A stretch of 64,000 bases of DNA, from positions 124,001-188,000 of the forward strand of contig CAVQJP010000023.1 in NCBI GenBank assembly GCA_963712825.1, in the 5' to 3' direction. The position numbers were made by a program, and so were the translations under genes. Below the pieces are notes generated by a model. That model saw nothing but the letters and a program-made list of their open reading frames with translations, did not search any database and was not told the DNA's origin. This document shows positions 18,132-26,525 of this stretch, in pieces (positions within the stretch are counted from its first letter, which is position 1; each line of letters opens with the position of its first letter). This DNA is from AP-15 sp963712825 (lineage in GTDB: Bacteria > Pseudomonadota > Alphaproteobacteria > ATCC43930 > CGMCC-115725).

Positions 18132-19687
18132 ACGATTGGAGCCGTGCGGCAAGCACTCGTCCGTCCGCCGGGGCGGCGCCGCTTGAAACGTTCAGCGGCA
18201 ACCGCGGGCTGCAGATCGAGGAAAAGCTGCTGTTCGAGCAGGACATGCCCGGCCGCTGCGGGGTCGACCTGCCGGAGCCGCCGCCGTTCGCGGCGCGTCT
18301 CGGCGGGCTCGAACGGCGCGGCCCGATCGGCCTGCCGGGGCTCAGCGAGCCGCAGGTGGTGCGCCACTTCACCCGCCTGTCGCAAAAGAACTATGCGATC
18401 GACAGCGGTCTCTACCCGCTTGGCTCGTGCACGATGAAGCACAATCCGCGGCTCAACGAAAAGCTGGCGCGCCTCCCCGGATTTGCCGACATCCACCCGC
18501 TGCAGCCGGTCTCGACGGTGCCGGGCGCGCTTGAGCTGATCGACACCTTGGCGCATTGGCTGAAGACCCTGACCGGGATGCCGGCGGTGGCGTTGTCGCC
18601 GGGTGCGGGCGCCCACGGCGAGCTCTGCGGCATGATGACGATCCGCGCCGCGCTCGAAGCTCGCGGCGACCCGCGCCGGCGGGTGCTGGTGCCGCAATCG
18701 GCGCACGGCACCAACCCGGCGACGGCGGCCGCCTGCGGCTATGCCGTCGAGCCGATCCCGGCGAATGCCCGCGGGCGGGTAGACCGGCGCGCGCTGGAGC
18801 AAAAGCTCGGATCGGATGTTGCGGCGCTGATGCTGACCAACCCCAACACCTGCGGTCTGTTCGAGGACGAGATCGTCGAGATTGCGACTGCGGTGCATCG
18901 CGCCGGGGCGTTCTTTTATTGCGACGGCGCCAATTTCAACGCGATCGTCGGGCGGGTGCGGCCGGCCGATCTCGGGATCGACTGTATGCACCTCAACCTG
19001 CACAAGACGTTTTCGACCCCGCATGGCGGCGGCGGTCCGGGCAGCGGCCCGGTGGCGCTGGCGGCGAGCCTCGCACCCTTTGCGCCGCTGCCGTGGCTGG
19101 TGCATGGCGAAAACGGATTGGCGCTGGTCGAGCATCCGGCCGGTGCCGCCAAAGAGGCGATCGGGCGGCTCAAGGGGTTTCACGGCCAGATCGGCATGTT
19201 TGTGCGGGCGCTCGCCTACATGATGAGCCATGGTGCAGACGGGCTGCGCCTGGTCGCCGAGGACGCGGTGCTGAACGCCAACTATCTGCGCGTCCTGCTC
19301 GACCGCGACCTCAGCCTGGCGTTCCCCGGCCCGTGCATGCACGAGGTGCTGTTCGACGACGGCTTTCTGAAGGGCACCGGGATCGCCACGCTCGATTTCG
19401 CCAAGGCGCTGATCGACGAAGGCTGTCACCCGATGACGGTGTATTTCCCGCTGGTCGCCCACGGAGCGATGTTGATCGAGCCGACCGAGACCGAGAGCAA
19501 GGCGACGCTCGACGAGTTCGCCGCGGTGGTAAAGGCGCTCGCCGCCGCGGCCCGCGCCGGCGACGGCGCCCGGTTCCACGCCGCCCCGGTCTATGCCCCG
19601 CGCCGCCGTCTCGACGAGACCGCCGCCGCCCGCAAGCCCGTCCTGCGCTGGCGCCCCGACCACCCCGAGCGCGTCGCCGCCGATTAA
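18128..19687 (+). CDS. gcvPB: Glycine dehydrogenase (decarboxylating) subunit 2
   Basis: C-terminal half of the split P-protein, carrying the PLP lysine. 519 residues; the lysine is Lys293 in MHLNLHKTFSTPHGGGG, and LYPLGSCTMKHNPRLN (95-110) is the conserved N-terminal block. Last gene of the gcv operon. A GC palindrome region follows (19747-19799), and the next gene runs in the opposite direction. Confidence 0.95.
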   Translation: MNDWSRAASTRPSAGAAPLETFSGNRGLQIEEKLLFEQDMPGRCGVDLPEPPPFAARLGGLERRGPIGLPGLSEPQVVRHFTRLSQKNYAIDSGLYPLGSCTMKHNPRLNEKLARLPGFADIHPLQPVSTVPGALELIDTLAHWLKTLTGMPAVALSPGAGAHGELCGMMTIRAALEARGDPRRRVLVPQSAHGTNPATAAACGYAVEPIPANARGRVDRRALEQKLGSDVAALMLTNPNTCGLFEDEIVEIATAVHRAGAFFYCDGANFNAIVGRVRPADLGIDCMHLNLHKTFSTPHGGGGPGSGPVALAASLAPFAPLPWLVHGENGLALVEHPAGAAKEAIGRLKGFHGQIGMFVRALAYMMSHGADGLRLVAEDAVLNANYLRVLLDRDLSLAFPGPCMHEVLFDDGFLKGTGIATLDFAKALIDEGCHPMTVYFPLVAHGAMLIEPTETESKATLDEFAAVVKALAAAARAGDGARFHAAPVYAPRRRLDETAAARKPVLRWRPDHPERVAAD

Positions 19688-19746
19688 GAGGAAGGCTGCG
19701 GCCTAACGGCAATCCGATGCTGGTGCCGGCCCAATCCTCCGCCTTC

Positions 19747-19799
19747 CCCGGATCGCACTCCGGGGTTCGGCATCCTCTCCCGCAATGCCGGGGAGGATG
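19747..19799. repeat. Palindromic repeats between gcvPB and the NHL gene
   Basis: Two adjacent inverted repeats: CCCCGG...CCGGGG (19747-19766) and CATCCTCTCCCG...CGGGGAGGATG (19771-19799). They lie between convergent genes and could stop transcription from both sides, but there is no T-run, so a dispersed repeat is the safer label. Confidence 0.45.
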
Positions 19800-19875
19800 A
19801 CCCAGCCCGGAGGGATGGGTCGGCGAGGGGCGTGCGCGCGCACGACGAACGGCCGCTGCACGCTTCTGCGCGGGG

Positions 19876-20790
19876 CTATTGCCGGGTGTATTTGACGACG
19901 CGGCGCACGCGCCCCCAGTCGCCGGGCTGGACGACATAGAGGTCCTTGTGCGAGTCGCACCAGATGCCGTGGCACGAACGGTTGACCGGTCCGTCGCCCC
20001 AGCGCGCCAGCCTTTGGCCGTCCAGGTTTAGGATGCTGATCATGCCGCCATTGTGCTCGGGGATGTAGACCGTGTCCTCGTCGTCGACATAAAAGAATGC
20101 CGGGCCGATCAGCTCGATCGGCCACACTTCGAGCAACTTGCCCTGCTGGTCGAAGACCTGCACCCGATCGTTCTCGCGGTCGGCGACCAGGAGCCGGCCG
20201 CGCCGGTCGACCCATACCCCGTGCGGCAGGTTGAACTGGCCCGGCGCCGTCCCCGGCTCGCCCCAAGAGAACAGCAGCTTCCCGTCAGGCGCGAATTTGT
20301 GGACACGGGCATTTCCGTAGCCGTCGCTGATAAAGAACTCGCCCGACGGTGCAAAGGCAATGTCGGTCGGCAGGTTGAACGGCCCGCCGCCATGGGTGAC
20401 CTGTTTCCACGCCGCCGAGCTGAACTCGTCGGCCGGAACGCCGGTGTCGGAGCGCTCGCCCTTGACGCCGATCGTGTGCAGCAATTCGCCGTCGGTCGTG
20501 AACTTCATGAATTGGCCGTGATATTCGTCGGTCAGCCAGACGAAATCGTCTTTGTCGATGCGGATCGCATGCGGAAACGAAAACATTCCCGCACCCCACG
20601 ACTTCAGAAAGCTGCCGTCGCGATCGAAGACCACAACCGGATGCTCGGAATTGCGGTTGAAGCAGTAGACCCGGTCCTGCAAGTCGACGCTGACCGCGCA
20701 GGCTCTGACCTCCAGGCCCTCGGGCGGGCGGGCCCATTCTTCGTTGACCTTGTACGTGTATTTGCCGCTGCCGACGATGGGATCCATCAT
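19876..20790 (-). CDS. NHL-repeat six-bladed beta-propeller protein
   Basis: 304 residues made almost entirely of NHL-type repeats (for example FSFPHAIRIDKDDFVWLTD, FNLPTDIAFAPSGEFFISDG, FNLPHGVWVDRRGRLLVAD), giving a single propeller. Such proteins are often annotated as peptidyl-alpha-hydroxyglycine amidating-lyase-like, but that activity is not demonstrated for bacterial members. No signal peptide at the chosen start. ATG 20790 has GGGGGA five bases upstream; the frame stays open upstream to 21078 without support. Function unknown, probably binding of a ligand or lactone chemistry. Confidence 0.75.
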   Translation of the reverse strand: MMDPIVGSGKYTYKVNEEWARPPEGLEVRACAVSVDLQDRVYCFNRNSEHPVVVFDRDGSFLKSWGAGMFSFPHAIRIDKDDFVWLTDEYHGQFMKFTTDGELLHTIGVKGERSDTGVPADEFSSAAWKQVTHGGGPFNLPTDIAFAPSGEFFISDGYGNARVHKFAPDGKLLFSWGEPGTAPGQFNLPHGVWVDRRGRLLVADRENDRVQVFDQQGKLLEVWPIELIGPAFFYVDDEDTVYIPEHNGGMISILNLDGQRLARWGDGPVNRSCHGIWCDSHKDLYVVQPGDWGRVRRVVKYTRQ

Positions 20791-21047
20791 TTCCCCCTTT
20801 CCGTTTTCTGTGGTCGGGTCGGATCGGTTCCGAGGCATCATAGCAGCGGCGCCCGCCGGCGGATCGATAAACCTTCGTGGTCTGCCAACCTGACCCGGGC
20901 GGGCGGCGATGCGCTCGCCCGGGCTGCCCGGTTCTGGTATGACAAGCGGCGCCATCCGCGGCACGAAGGCGGCGGCGCGGGAATCCAGGGTATCCGGCGC
21001 AGCGCTTGGCCCTGGACCCCCGGTTGGGCGGGGAGCGAGGGCAAACA

Positions 21048-21722
21048 ATGGCCGACCGAAATCCGGAAACACCGGCAACGACGAGGCTTTATCTGATCAC
21101 GCCGCCGGCCTTCGACCCCGACAAATTCGCCGGAGAGCTTGAAGAGGCGCTGGCCGGCGGCGACGTCGCCTGCCTGCAATTACGGTTGAAGGAGGTCGAT
21201 GACGCGATCGTCCGCCGTGCCGCCGCGGTGCTCCAGCCGATCGCTCAGGCGCATGATGTCGCCTTTATCATGAACGATCGTCCCGATCTCGCCGCCGAGC
21301 TCGGTTGCGACGGCGTCCATGTCGGCGAGGAGGACATGCCCTATGCCCAGGCGCGGCGACTTCTCGGGCCCGACCGCATCGTCGGGGTGACTTGCGGCGA
21401 CAGCCGCGACCGCGCCGTCACCGCCGCCGAGGCCGGCGCCGACTACGTCGCCTTTGGCGCCTTTTTTCCGAGCATGACAAAGGTCGGCACCAAGCACCGC
21501 GCCGACCCCGAGGTGCTGCGCGACTGGAGCGAGACCACGGTCGTGCCGTGCTGTGCGATCGGCGGCATCACCCAGGAAAACTGCGGCCCGTTGGTTGAAG
21601 CCGGCGCCGATTTTCTCGCCGTCATCGGTGCCATCTGGTCCTATCCCCAGGGTCCCCGGGCCGCCGTCCGCGAATTCAACGACGTATTCGCCCGGCACGG
21701 ACGGGCGCACCGAGAAAGTTGA
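21048..21722 (+). CDS. thiE: Thiamine-phosphate synthase
   Basis: Joins the thiazole and pyrimidine phosphates to form thiamine monophosphate. 224 residues forming a TIM barrel, with the family blocks CLQLRLKE, FIMNDRPDLA, DGVHVGEEDM, GVTCGDS and DYVAFGAFFPSMTK. The ATG at 21048 follows GAGCGAGGG. There is no other thiamine gene nearby and no THI-box in the short upstream region, so here it is an isolated thi gene. The following PEBP-family gene starts 29 bases after its stop. Confidence 0.88.
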   Translation: MADRNPETPATTRLYLITPPAFDPDKFAGELEEALAGGDVACLQLRLKEVDDAIVRRAAAVLQPIAQAHDVAFIMNDRPDLAAELGCDGVHVGEEDMPYAQARRLLGPDRIVGVTCGDSRDRAVTAAEAGADYVAFGAFFPSMTKVGTKHRADPEVLRDWSETTVVPCCAIGGITQENCGPLVEAGADFLAVIGAIWSYPQGPRAAVREFNDVFARHGRAHRES

Positions 21723-21751
21723 TCCCCAGGTCATCGCGGCAGGAGCAGGAC

Positions 21752-22300
21752 ATGCGCCGATTGGCATTGGCGATCGCGTTCTCGATCGTGGCGGTGCCGA
21801 CGCTCGCCGCCGGCTTCACCGCGACGACGCCCGCCTTCGAGAACGGCGGCACCATTCCGGCGCCGCAGGTGTGCGAGCGCTACAAGGGAGGCAGCCATTC
21901 GCCCGCGCTCTCCTGGTCGGGCGAGCCGTCCGGGACGAAGAGCTTCGCCGTGACGCTGTACGATCCCGATGCGCCAACCGGCAGCGGCTTCTGGCACTGG
22001 ACCGTGTTCAACATCCCGGCCACAGTGCACAGCCTGCCGGCAGATGCCGGCGCCAAGGGATCGAAGCTGTTGCCGGAGGGTGCCGGCGAGGGCCGGAACG
22101 ACGCCGGTTTCGCGTACTACGCCGCCCCGTGCCCGCCCGTCGGCGACCAGCCGCACCATTACCAGCTCACTGTCTTCGCCGTGAAAGTCCCGAAGCTCCC
22201 GCTCGACGCGGAATCCTCGGGAGCGCGGGTGGGCTTCAATCTGCATTTCAACACACTGGCGAAGGCGCAGGTGGTCGGGGTCTACGGCCAACCAAAATGA
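21752..22300 (+). CDS. Secreted YbhB/YbcL-type PEBP-family protein
   Basis: 182 residues with a clear signal peptide (MRRLALAIAFSIVAVPTLAAG). The mature part is a phosphatidylethanolamine-binding-protein (Raf kinase inhibitor-like) domain with the ligand-site motif VTLYDPDAPTGSGFWHW and a second block YYAAPCPPVGDQPHHY. Expected in the periplasm. The bacterial family has no firm function; ligand binding is likely. AGGAG lies 6 bases before ATG 21752. Confidence 0.85.
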   Translation: MRRLALAIAFSIVAVPTLAAGFTATTPAFENGGTIPAPQVCERYKGGSHSPALSWSGEPSGTKSFAVTLYDPDAPTGSGFWHWTVFNIPATVHSLPADAGAKGSKLLPEGAGEGRNDAGFAYYAAPCPPVGDQPHHYQLTVFAVKVPKLPLDAESSGARVGFNLHFNTLAKAQVVGVYGQPK

Positions 22301-22390
22301 CGCGACGGCACAGCGCCGCAGCACAGATCGGTTGGGGGTGGCGAGACCCATCATCTTCGAACGGAAGGCGGGCTTCGCAATGCTCAACCC

Positions 22391-22419
22391 GCCCTGCTCC
22401 CGGCGGGAATGAGCAGGGC
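22391..22419. terminator. Hairpin between convergent PEBP and epmA genes
   Basis: A perfect 9-bp inverted repeat, GCCCTGCTC (22391-22399) and GAGCAGGGC (22411-22419), right after the epmA stop and 90 bases after the PEBP stop. Its position suits a bidirectional terminator. It lacks a T-run on the plus side, so the call is tentative. Confidence 0.45.
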
Positions 22420-22420
22420 G

Positions 22421-23584
22421 TCAGCGAACCGGCGCCCACAGCACGTCTTCGATGTTGTCGGCGGCGGTCGCCAGCATGACAAGGCGGTCGAAGCCGAGGG
22501 CGATGCCGGCGCAATCGCGGGGAAGGTGTTCGAGGGCGGCGAGGAAATCCTCGTCGATCGGGTAGGTCTCGCCGAAGAGCGCCTGCTTTTTGGCCTGGTC
22601 GGCGCGGAAGCGGACGCGCTGCTCCGCCGGGTCGGTCAATTCGCCAAAGGCGTTGGCGAGCTCGAGCCCGCACACATAAAGCTCGAAGCGTTCGACCAGT
22701 CGCGGGTCGTCCGGGTTGCGTCGGGACAACGCCGCCATCGACGCCGGGAAGTCGTAAAGGACCGTCGGCGCGCCGATCCCAAGTTGCGGCTCGATCCGGT
22801 CGAGAAAAATGCGGAAATAAAGCGTTTCCCAATCGTCGCCGGGGTGCGGCTCGATGCCGATCCGGCGCGCCTCCGCGGCCAGCAGCGCGACCTCGGGGTT
22901 CAGCGGGTCGGGTGCTGTCGCCAGGATGTCGACGCCGCAATGCCGCCGGAACGCGTCGGCGACGCTGAGCTGTTGCCACGGCTGCCGGGCGTCGGAGTTG
23001 CGGCCCCGCCAGGCGAGGGCTCGTTCCGGTCCGGCTTCTTTGCGCTCTTTCTGGCCGCTCGCGGTGTCCGGGGATGGCCGGGTCAAGCCCGGCCAAGACG
23101 GGGAGGACGGCGGGGATAAGGCGGCGGGAGCCGGCGGCGCCAATGCAGGCGCCTCTGCCGCGGCTTGGCAGGCGCGCAGCAACCCGACGCAATCCGGGAT
23201 CAGGTCGCGCCACGCCGCTCCGGCGCGATACCATTCGAGCATCGAAAATTCCGGATGATGGGTGGCGCTGCGCTCGCCGTCGCGAAACACGTGGGCGAGC
23301 TGCCAGATCCGCGGCATTCCCGCCGCCAGCAGCTTTTTCATCGCGAATTCGGGCGAGGTGTGCAGATAGCGGTGCCGGGTGCGGCCGTCGCGCGGGTCAT
23401 GCAGCTCGGTGGCGAACGCCTTCAAATGCGGCTCGAGGCCGGGGCTGACCTGCAACGCCGGGGTGTCGACCTCGACAAATCCTTGCGCCGCAAAAAAGGC
23501 GCGCACCGCCGACAATATGCGGCTGCGCTGCTCCAGCCGCCCACGGCGCTCGGCAAAACGCTCCGGCCGCCACCACTGCTCCAT
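22421..23584 (-). CDS. epmA: EF-P lysine lysyltransferase (EpmA/GenX/PoxA)
   Basis: A class II lysyl-tRNA-synthetase-like enzyme that attaches (beta-)lysine to EF-P. 387 residues; class II motifs visible include VDTPALQVSPGLEPHL, YLHTSPEFAMKKLLAAGM, ATHHPEFSMLEWYRAG and the C-terminal DEDFLAALEHLPRDCAGIALG (motif 3 region). It is longer than usual because residues about 142-188 form an Ala/Pro-rich insertion. Part of that insertion (SPSWPGLTRPSP) is translated from a palindromic repeat (23076-23094). The gene is divergent from efp, its substrate, with 88 bases between the starts; a shared control region is likely. Confidence 0.9.
   Translation of the reverse strand: MEQWWRPERFAERRGRLEQRSRILSAVRAFFAAQGFVEVDTPALQVSPGLEPHLKAFATELHDPRDGRTRHRYLHTSPEFAMKKLLAAGMPRIWQLAHVFRDGERSATHHPEFSMLEWYRAGAAWRDLIPDCVGLLRACQAAAEAPALAPPAPAALSPPSSPSWPGLTRPSPDTASGQKERKEAGPERALAWRGRNSDARQPWQQLSVADAFRRHCGVDILATAPDPLNPEVALLAAEARRIGIEPHPGDDWETLYFRIFLDRIEPQLGIGAPTVLYDFPASMAALSRRNPDDPRLVERFELYVCGLELANAFGELTDPAEQRVRFRADQAKKQALFGETYPIDEDFLAALEHLPRDCAGIALGFDRLVMLATAADNIEDVLWAPVR
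23076..23094. repeat. Palindromic element inside the epmA reading frame
   Basis: A perfect inverted repeat GGCCGGG-TCAAG-CCCGGCC within the coding sequence of epmA. Its flanks (GGGGATGGCC...GGCCAAGACG) match a dispersed alphaproteobacterial repeat normally found between genes; a diverged relative lies near 45495. It keeps the frame open and adds residues to the enzyme. Confidence 0.65.
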
Positions 23585-23672
23585 CCGCCGCGCCGCTCCG
23601 TCTTGCCGTCGGGTCCGCCCGTGCTAATGTCTGGCCAGCAGCGCGCGTCGGCGCCCCACCGGGATTCGTGAC

Positions 23673-24239
23673 ATGAAGATCAACGCCATCGACATCAAGC
23701 CGGGCAATGTCCTCGAATACCAGGGCAAGCTGTGGATGGTCATGAAGCGCGAGCTGGTCCAGCCTGGGAAGGGCGGCGCGTTCGCCCAGGTCGAGATGCG
23801 CGACCTGCGCAGCGGGATCAAGCTCAACGACCGCTTCCGCACCCAGGAATCGGTGGAGCGGGTGCGTCTCGACGAAAAGGAGATGCAGTTTCTCTACGCC
23901 GAGGGCGGTCAGGCGACGTTTATGGACAACGACACGTTCGAGCAGGTCTCGATCCCGACCGAGACGATCGGCGAGGCCGCCGACTTTCTGCGCGACGGCA
24001 TGGTGTGCACGGTCATGATGTATGAGGGTGCGGCGCTCTCGGTCGACCTGCCGCAGAGTGTCACGATGGCGGTGGTCGAGGCCGACCCGGTCGTGCGCGG
24101 GCAGACCGCGTCCTCCTCCTACAAGCCTGGCAAGCTCGAAAACGGCCGCCGGGTCATGATCCCGCCCTATATCGAGGCCGGAACCCGCATCGTCGTCAAC
24201 ACCGCCGACGGCAGCTACATGGAGCGGGCCAAGGACTGA
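23673..24239 (+). CDS. efp: Translation elongation factor P
   Basis: Relieves ribosome stalling at consecutive prolines. 188 residues, three OB-like domains. The loop PGKGGAFAQV contains Lys33, the residue expected to be modified by EpmA, whose gene is divergent next door. The conserved C-terminal block GTRIVVNTADGSYMERAKD is present. Followed after 27 bases by suhB on the same strand. Confidence 0.95.
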   Translation: MKINAIDIKPGNVLEYQGKLWMVMKRELVQPGKGGAFAQVEMRDLRSGIKLNDRFRTQESVERVRLDEKEMQFLYAEGGQATFMDNDTFEQVSIPTETIGEAADFLRDGMVCTVMMYEGAALSVDLPQSVTMAVVEADPVVRGQTASSSYKPGKLENGRRVMIPPYIEAGTRIVVNTADGSYMERAKD

Positions 24240-24266
24240 GCCGGGGAGCGGGCTGGAGCGGCGCCG

Positions 24267-25103
24267 ATGGCCTTGCGCTCACCCGTCCTCAATGTCATGG
24301 CCAATGCCGCGCTCAAGGCGGCGCGCGGGTTGCTGCGCGATTTTGGCGAGGTCGAGCAATTGCAGGTCTCGGTCAAGGGGCCCGGCGAATTCGTCTCGAC
24401 CGCCGACCTCAAGGCCGAGCGGACGCTCAAGGCCGAATTGACCCGCGTCCGCCCCGGCTATGGCCTTCTGCTTGAGGAGAGCGGTGCGGTGGCGGGCAGC
24501 GACCCGCGCCACCGCTGGATTGTCGACCCGCTGGACGGCACGACGAATTTTCTCCACGGCATTCCGCATTTCGCGATTTCGATCGCGCTCGAGCGCGACG
24601 GCGAGATCGTGGCCGGGCTCGTCTACGACCCGGTGCGCGACGAGATGTACTCGGCCGAAAAGGGGCTCGGCGCTTATGTCAACGACCGGCGGCTGCGGGT
24701 ATCGGGCCGCCGTCAGCTCGCCGAGGCGGTGATCGGCACCGGCATGCCGTTTGGCGCGCGCGGCGACCGCACTACCTATTTCGCGACGCTGGCGGCGGTC
24801 ATGGGCGCCACCAGCGGCATTCGCCGCATCGGCGCCGCGGCGCTCGATCTTGCCTATGTCGCGGCCGGGCGGTTCGACGGGTTCTGGGAATTCGGGCTGT
24901 CGCCGTGGGACATCGCCGCCGGGCTGCTGCTGGTGCGCGAAGCGGGCGGCTATGTCAGCGATTTGTCGGGCGGCCAGTCGATGATGACGAGCGGCGACGT
25001 GCTCGTCGCCAACGACCATCTGCACCTGCCGCTGGCGGCGCTGATCCGCGAGGCGCTGCGCACCGCCCGCGCGGCACCGCCGACAACCGATCGCCACAAG
25101 TAA
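24267..25103 (+). CDS. suhB: Inositol-monophosphatase family protein (SuhB-like)
   Basis: 278 residues with both family signatures: DPLDGTTNFLHG (87-98), with the metal-binding acidic pair just upstream (LLEESG), and the C-terminal WDIAAGLLLVREAGG. Hydrolyses myo-inositol phosphates; in E. coli the homologue also acts in rRNA transcription antitermination, and which role dominates here is unknown. Probably cotranscribed with efp. An inositol-phosphate synthase gene lies 3.4 kb downstream, so de novo inositol synthesis is possible. Confidence 0.88.
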   Translation: MALRSPVLNVMANAALKAARGLLRDFGEVEQLQVSVKGPGEFVSTADLKAERTLKAELTRVRPGYGLLLEESGAVAGSDPRHRWIVDPLDGTTNFLHGIPHFAISIALERDGEIVAGLVYDPVRDEMYSAEKGLGAYVNDRRLRVSGRRQLAEAVIGTGMPFGARGDRTTYFATLAAVMGATSGIRRIGAAALDLAYVAAGRFDGFWEFGLSPWDIAAGLLLVREAGGYVSDLSGGQSMMTSGDVLVANDHLHLPLAALIREALRTARAAPPTTDRHK

Positions 25104-25349
25104 AAGTAGAACAAACGAGGCGGGACGCACGCAAATTCTGCTGTATTCCGGGTCGTCCTCGCGTTAACTTCGCCCGCTCGACAAACCGGGACCGGCACAG
25201 AAGCGGCACCGTGGGTGGGCGAGGCTCAGGGGTAAGATCGACGATGTCCACCAAATTCGATCGGCGATCGCCGCAATCGGCACATTGCCCGTGCCGGCCG
25301 CGGTGACGGCGAGCGCGCCGGGAACCGGCGCCTGCTCCGGGTCGGCGCG

Positions 25350-26504
25350 ATGAACCGGCCGCGGCGCTTTATCGTCCGGATGGTGCTGTTTTTGGTGCTG
25401 GTGGCGGCGCTGGCGGCAGCGCTCGGAAAGTCGCTCGCCGTCGCGTTTATGGGCAACCCCGCGGTCAATGGTGTCATCATCGGCATATTGGTGGCCGGCA
25501 TCGCCTACATCTTCCGCCAGGTGCTGCTGCTCGAGCCCGAGATCGAGTGGATCGAAAGCTTTCGCCAGCAGCAGGCCGGGGGCGAGGAGCGGATTGCCGG
25601 CCGGCGCGGCGAGCCGCGGCTTTTGGCGCCGATGGCGCGGATGTTCGGCGGGCGCCAGGGCGGCCGGGTCAGCCTGTCGACGAGCTCGCTGCAAACCCTG
25701 CTCGACGGCATCGGCTCACGGCTCAGCGAGACCCGCGAAACCTCAAGGTATTTGATCGGCGTGCTGGTGTTTCTCGGGCTGCTCGGCACATTTTACGGGC
25801 TGCTCGAGACGGTGCGCTCGGTCGGCGGCGTGATCGGCGGATTGAGCGTCGGCGGCGGCGATCTCGCCCAGGCCTTCGCCAACCTCAAATCCGGGCTCGA
25901 ATCGCCGCTCGCCGGGATGGGGACCGCGTTCAGCTCGTCACTGTTCGGGCTCGCCGGCAGCCTCGTTTTGGGCTTTCTCGACCTGCAGGCGGGCCAGGCG
26001 CAGAACCGCTTTTACAACGACCTCGAAGAGTGGCTGTCGGGCTTTACCCGGCTGTCGGGGGGCAGCCTGGGCGAGGCCGGCGACGCGCCGATCCCGGTCT
26101 ACATCCAGGCGCTGCTGGAGCAGACCGCCGACAGCCTCGAAAATCTGCAGCGCATCCTCGCCCGCGGCGAGGAGAGCCGGATCGGGGCCAATTCGACTTT
26201 GGCCAGTCTGACCGACCGCCTCGGCATCCTCGGCGACCAGATGAAGGCGGGCCAGATGCTGATGCTGCGGCTCGCCGAAAACCAGGTCGAGCTGAAACCG
26301 GTGTTGAGCCGGCTCGCCGACATTTCCGAGGGCTCGACCGGACATGACGACGCCTTGCGCAACCATCTGCGCAACATCGAGGCCTATACCGCGCGCCTGA
26401 TCGAAGAGACCGCCCAGGGACGCGCCCAGAGCGTGCAGGAATTGCGCGGCGAAATCCGCATTCTGGCGCGCACCATCGCCGCCCTCGCCGAAGAGCGGCG
26501 CTGA
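25350..26504 (+). CDS. MotA/TolQ/ExbB-like proton-channel protein
   Basis: 384 residues. Membrane segments near 8-27, 40-60, 134-155 and 190-212. The last two carry the MotA/ExbB-type blocks FLGLLGTFYGLLETV and MGTAFSSSLFGLAGSLVLG. A helical C-terminal region (about 230-384) follows. Pairs with the downstream OmpA-like protein, 21 bases away. No flagellar genes are present, so a role in envelope function or energy transfer is more likely than motility. This pair downstream of efp-suhB is a recurrent alphaproteobacterial arrangement. Confidence 0.8.
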   Translation: MNRPRRFIVRMVLFLVLVAALAAALGKSLAVAFMGNPAVNGVIIGILVAGIAYIFRQVLLLEPEIEWIESFRQQQAGGEERIAGRRGEPRLLAPMARMFGGRQGGRVSLSTSSLQTLLDGIGSRLSETRETSRYLIGVLVFLGLLGTFYGLLETVRSVGGVIGGLSVGGGDLAQAFANLKSGLESPLAGMGTAFSSSLFGLAGSLVLGFLDLQAGQAQNRFYNDLEEWLSGFTRLSGGSLGEAGDAPIPVYIQALLEQTADSLENLQRILARGEESRIGANSTLASLTDRLGILGDQMKAGQMLMLRLAENQVELKPVLSRLADISEGSTGHDDALRNHLRNIEAYTARLIEETAQGRAQSVQELRGEIRILARTIAALAEERR

Positions 26505-26525
26505 GCCCGGGAACCCGACCGAACC

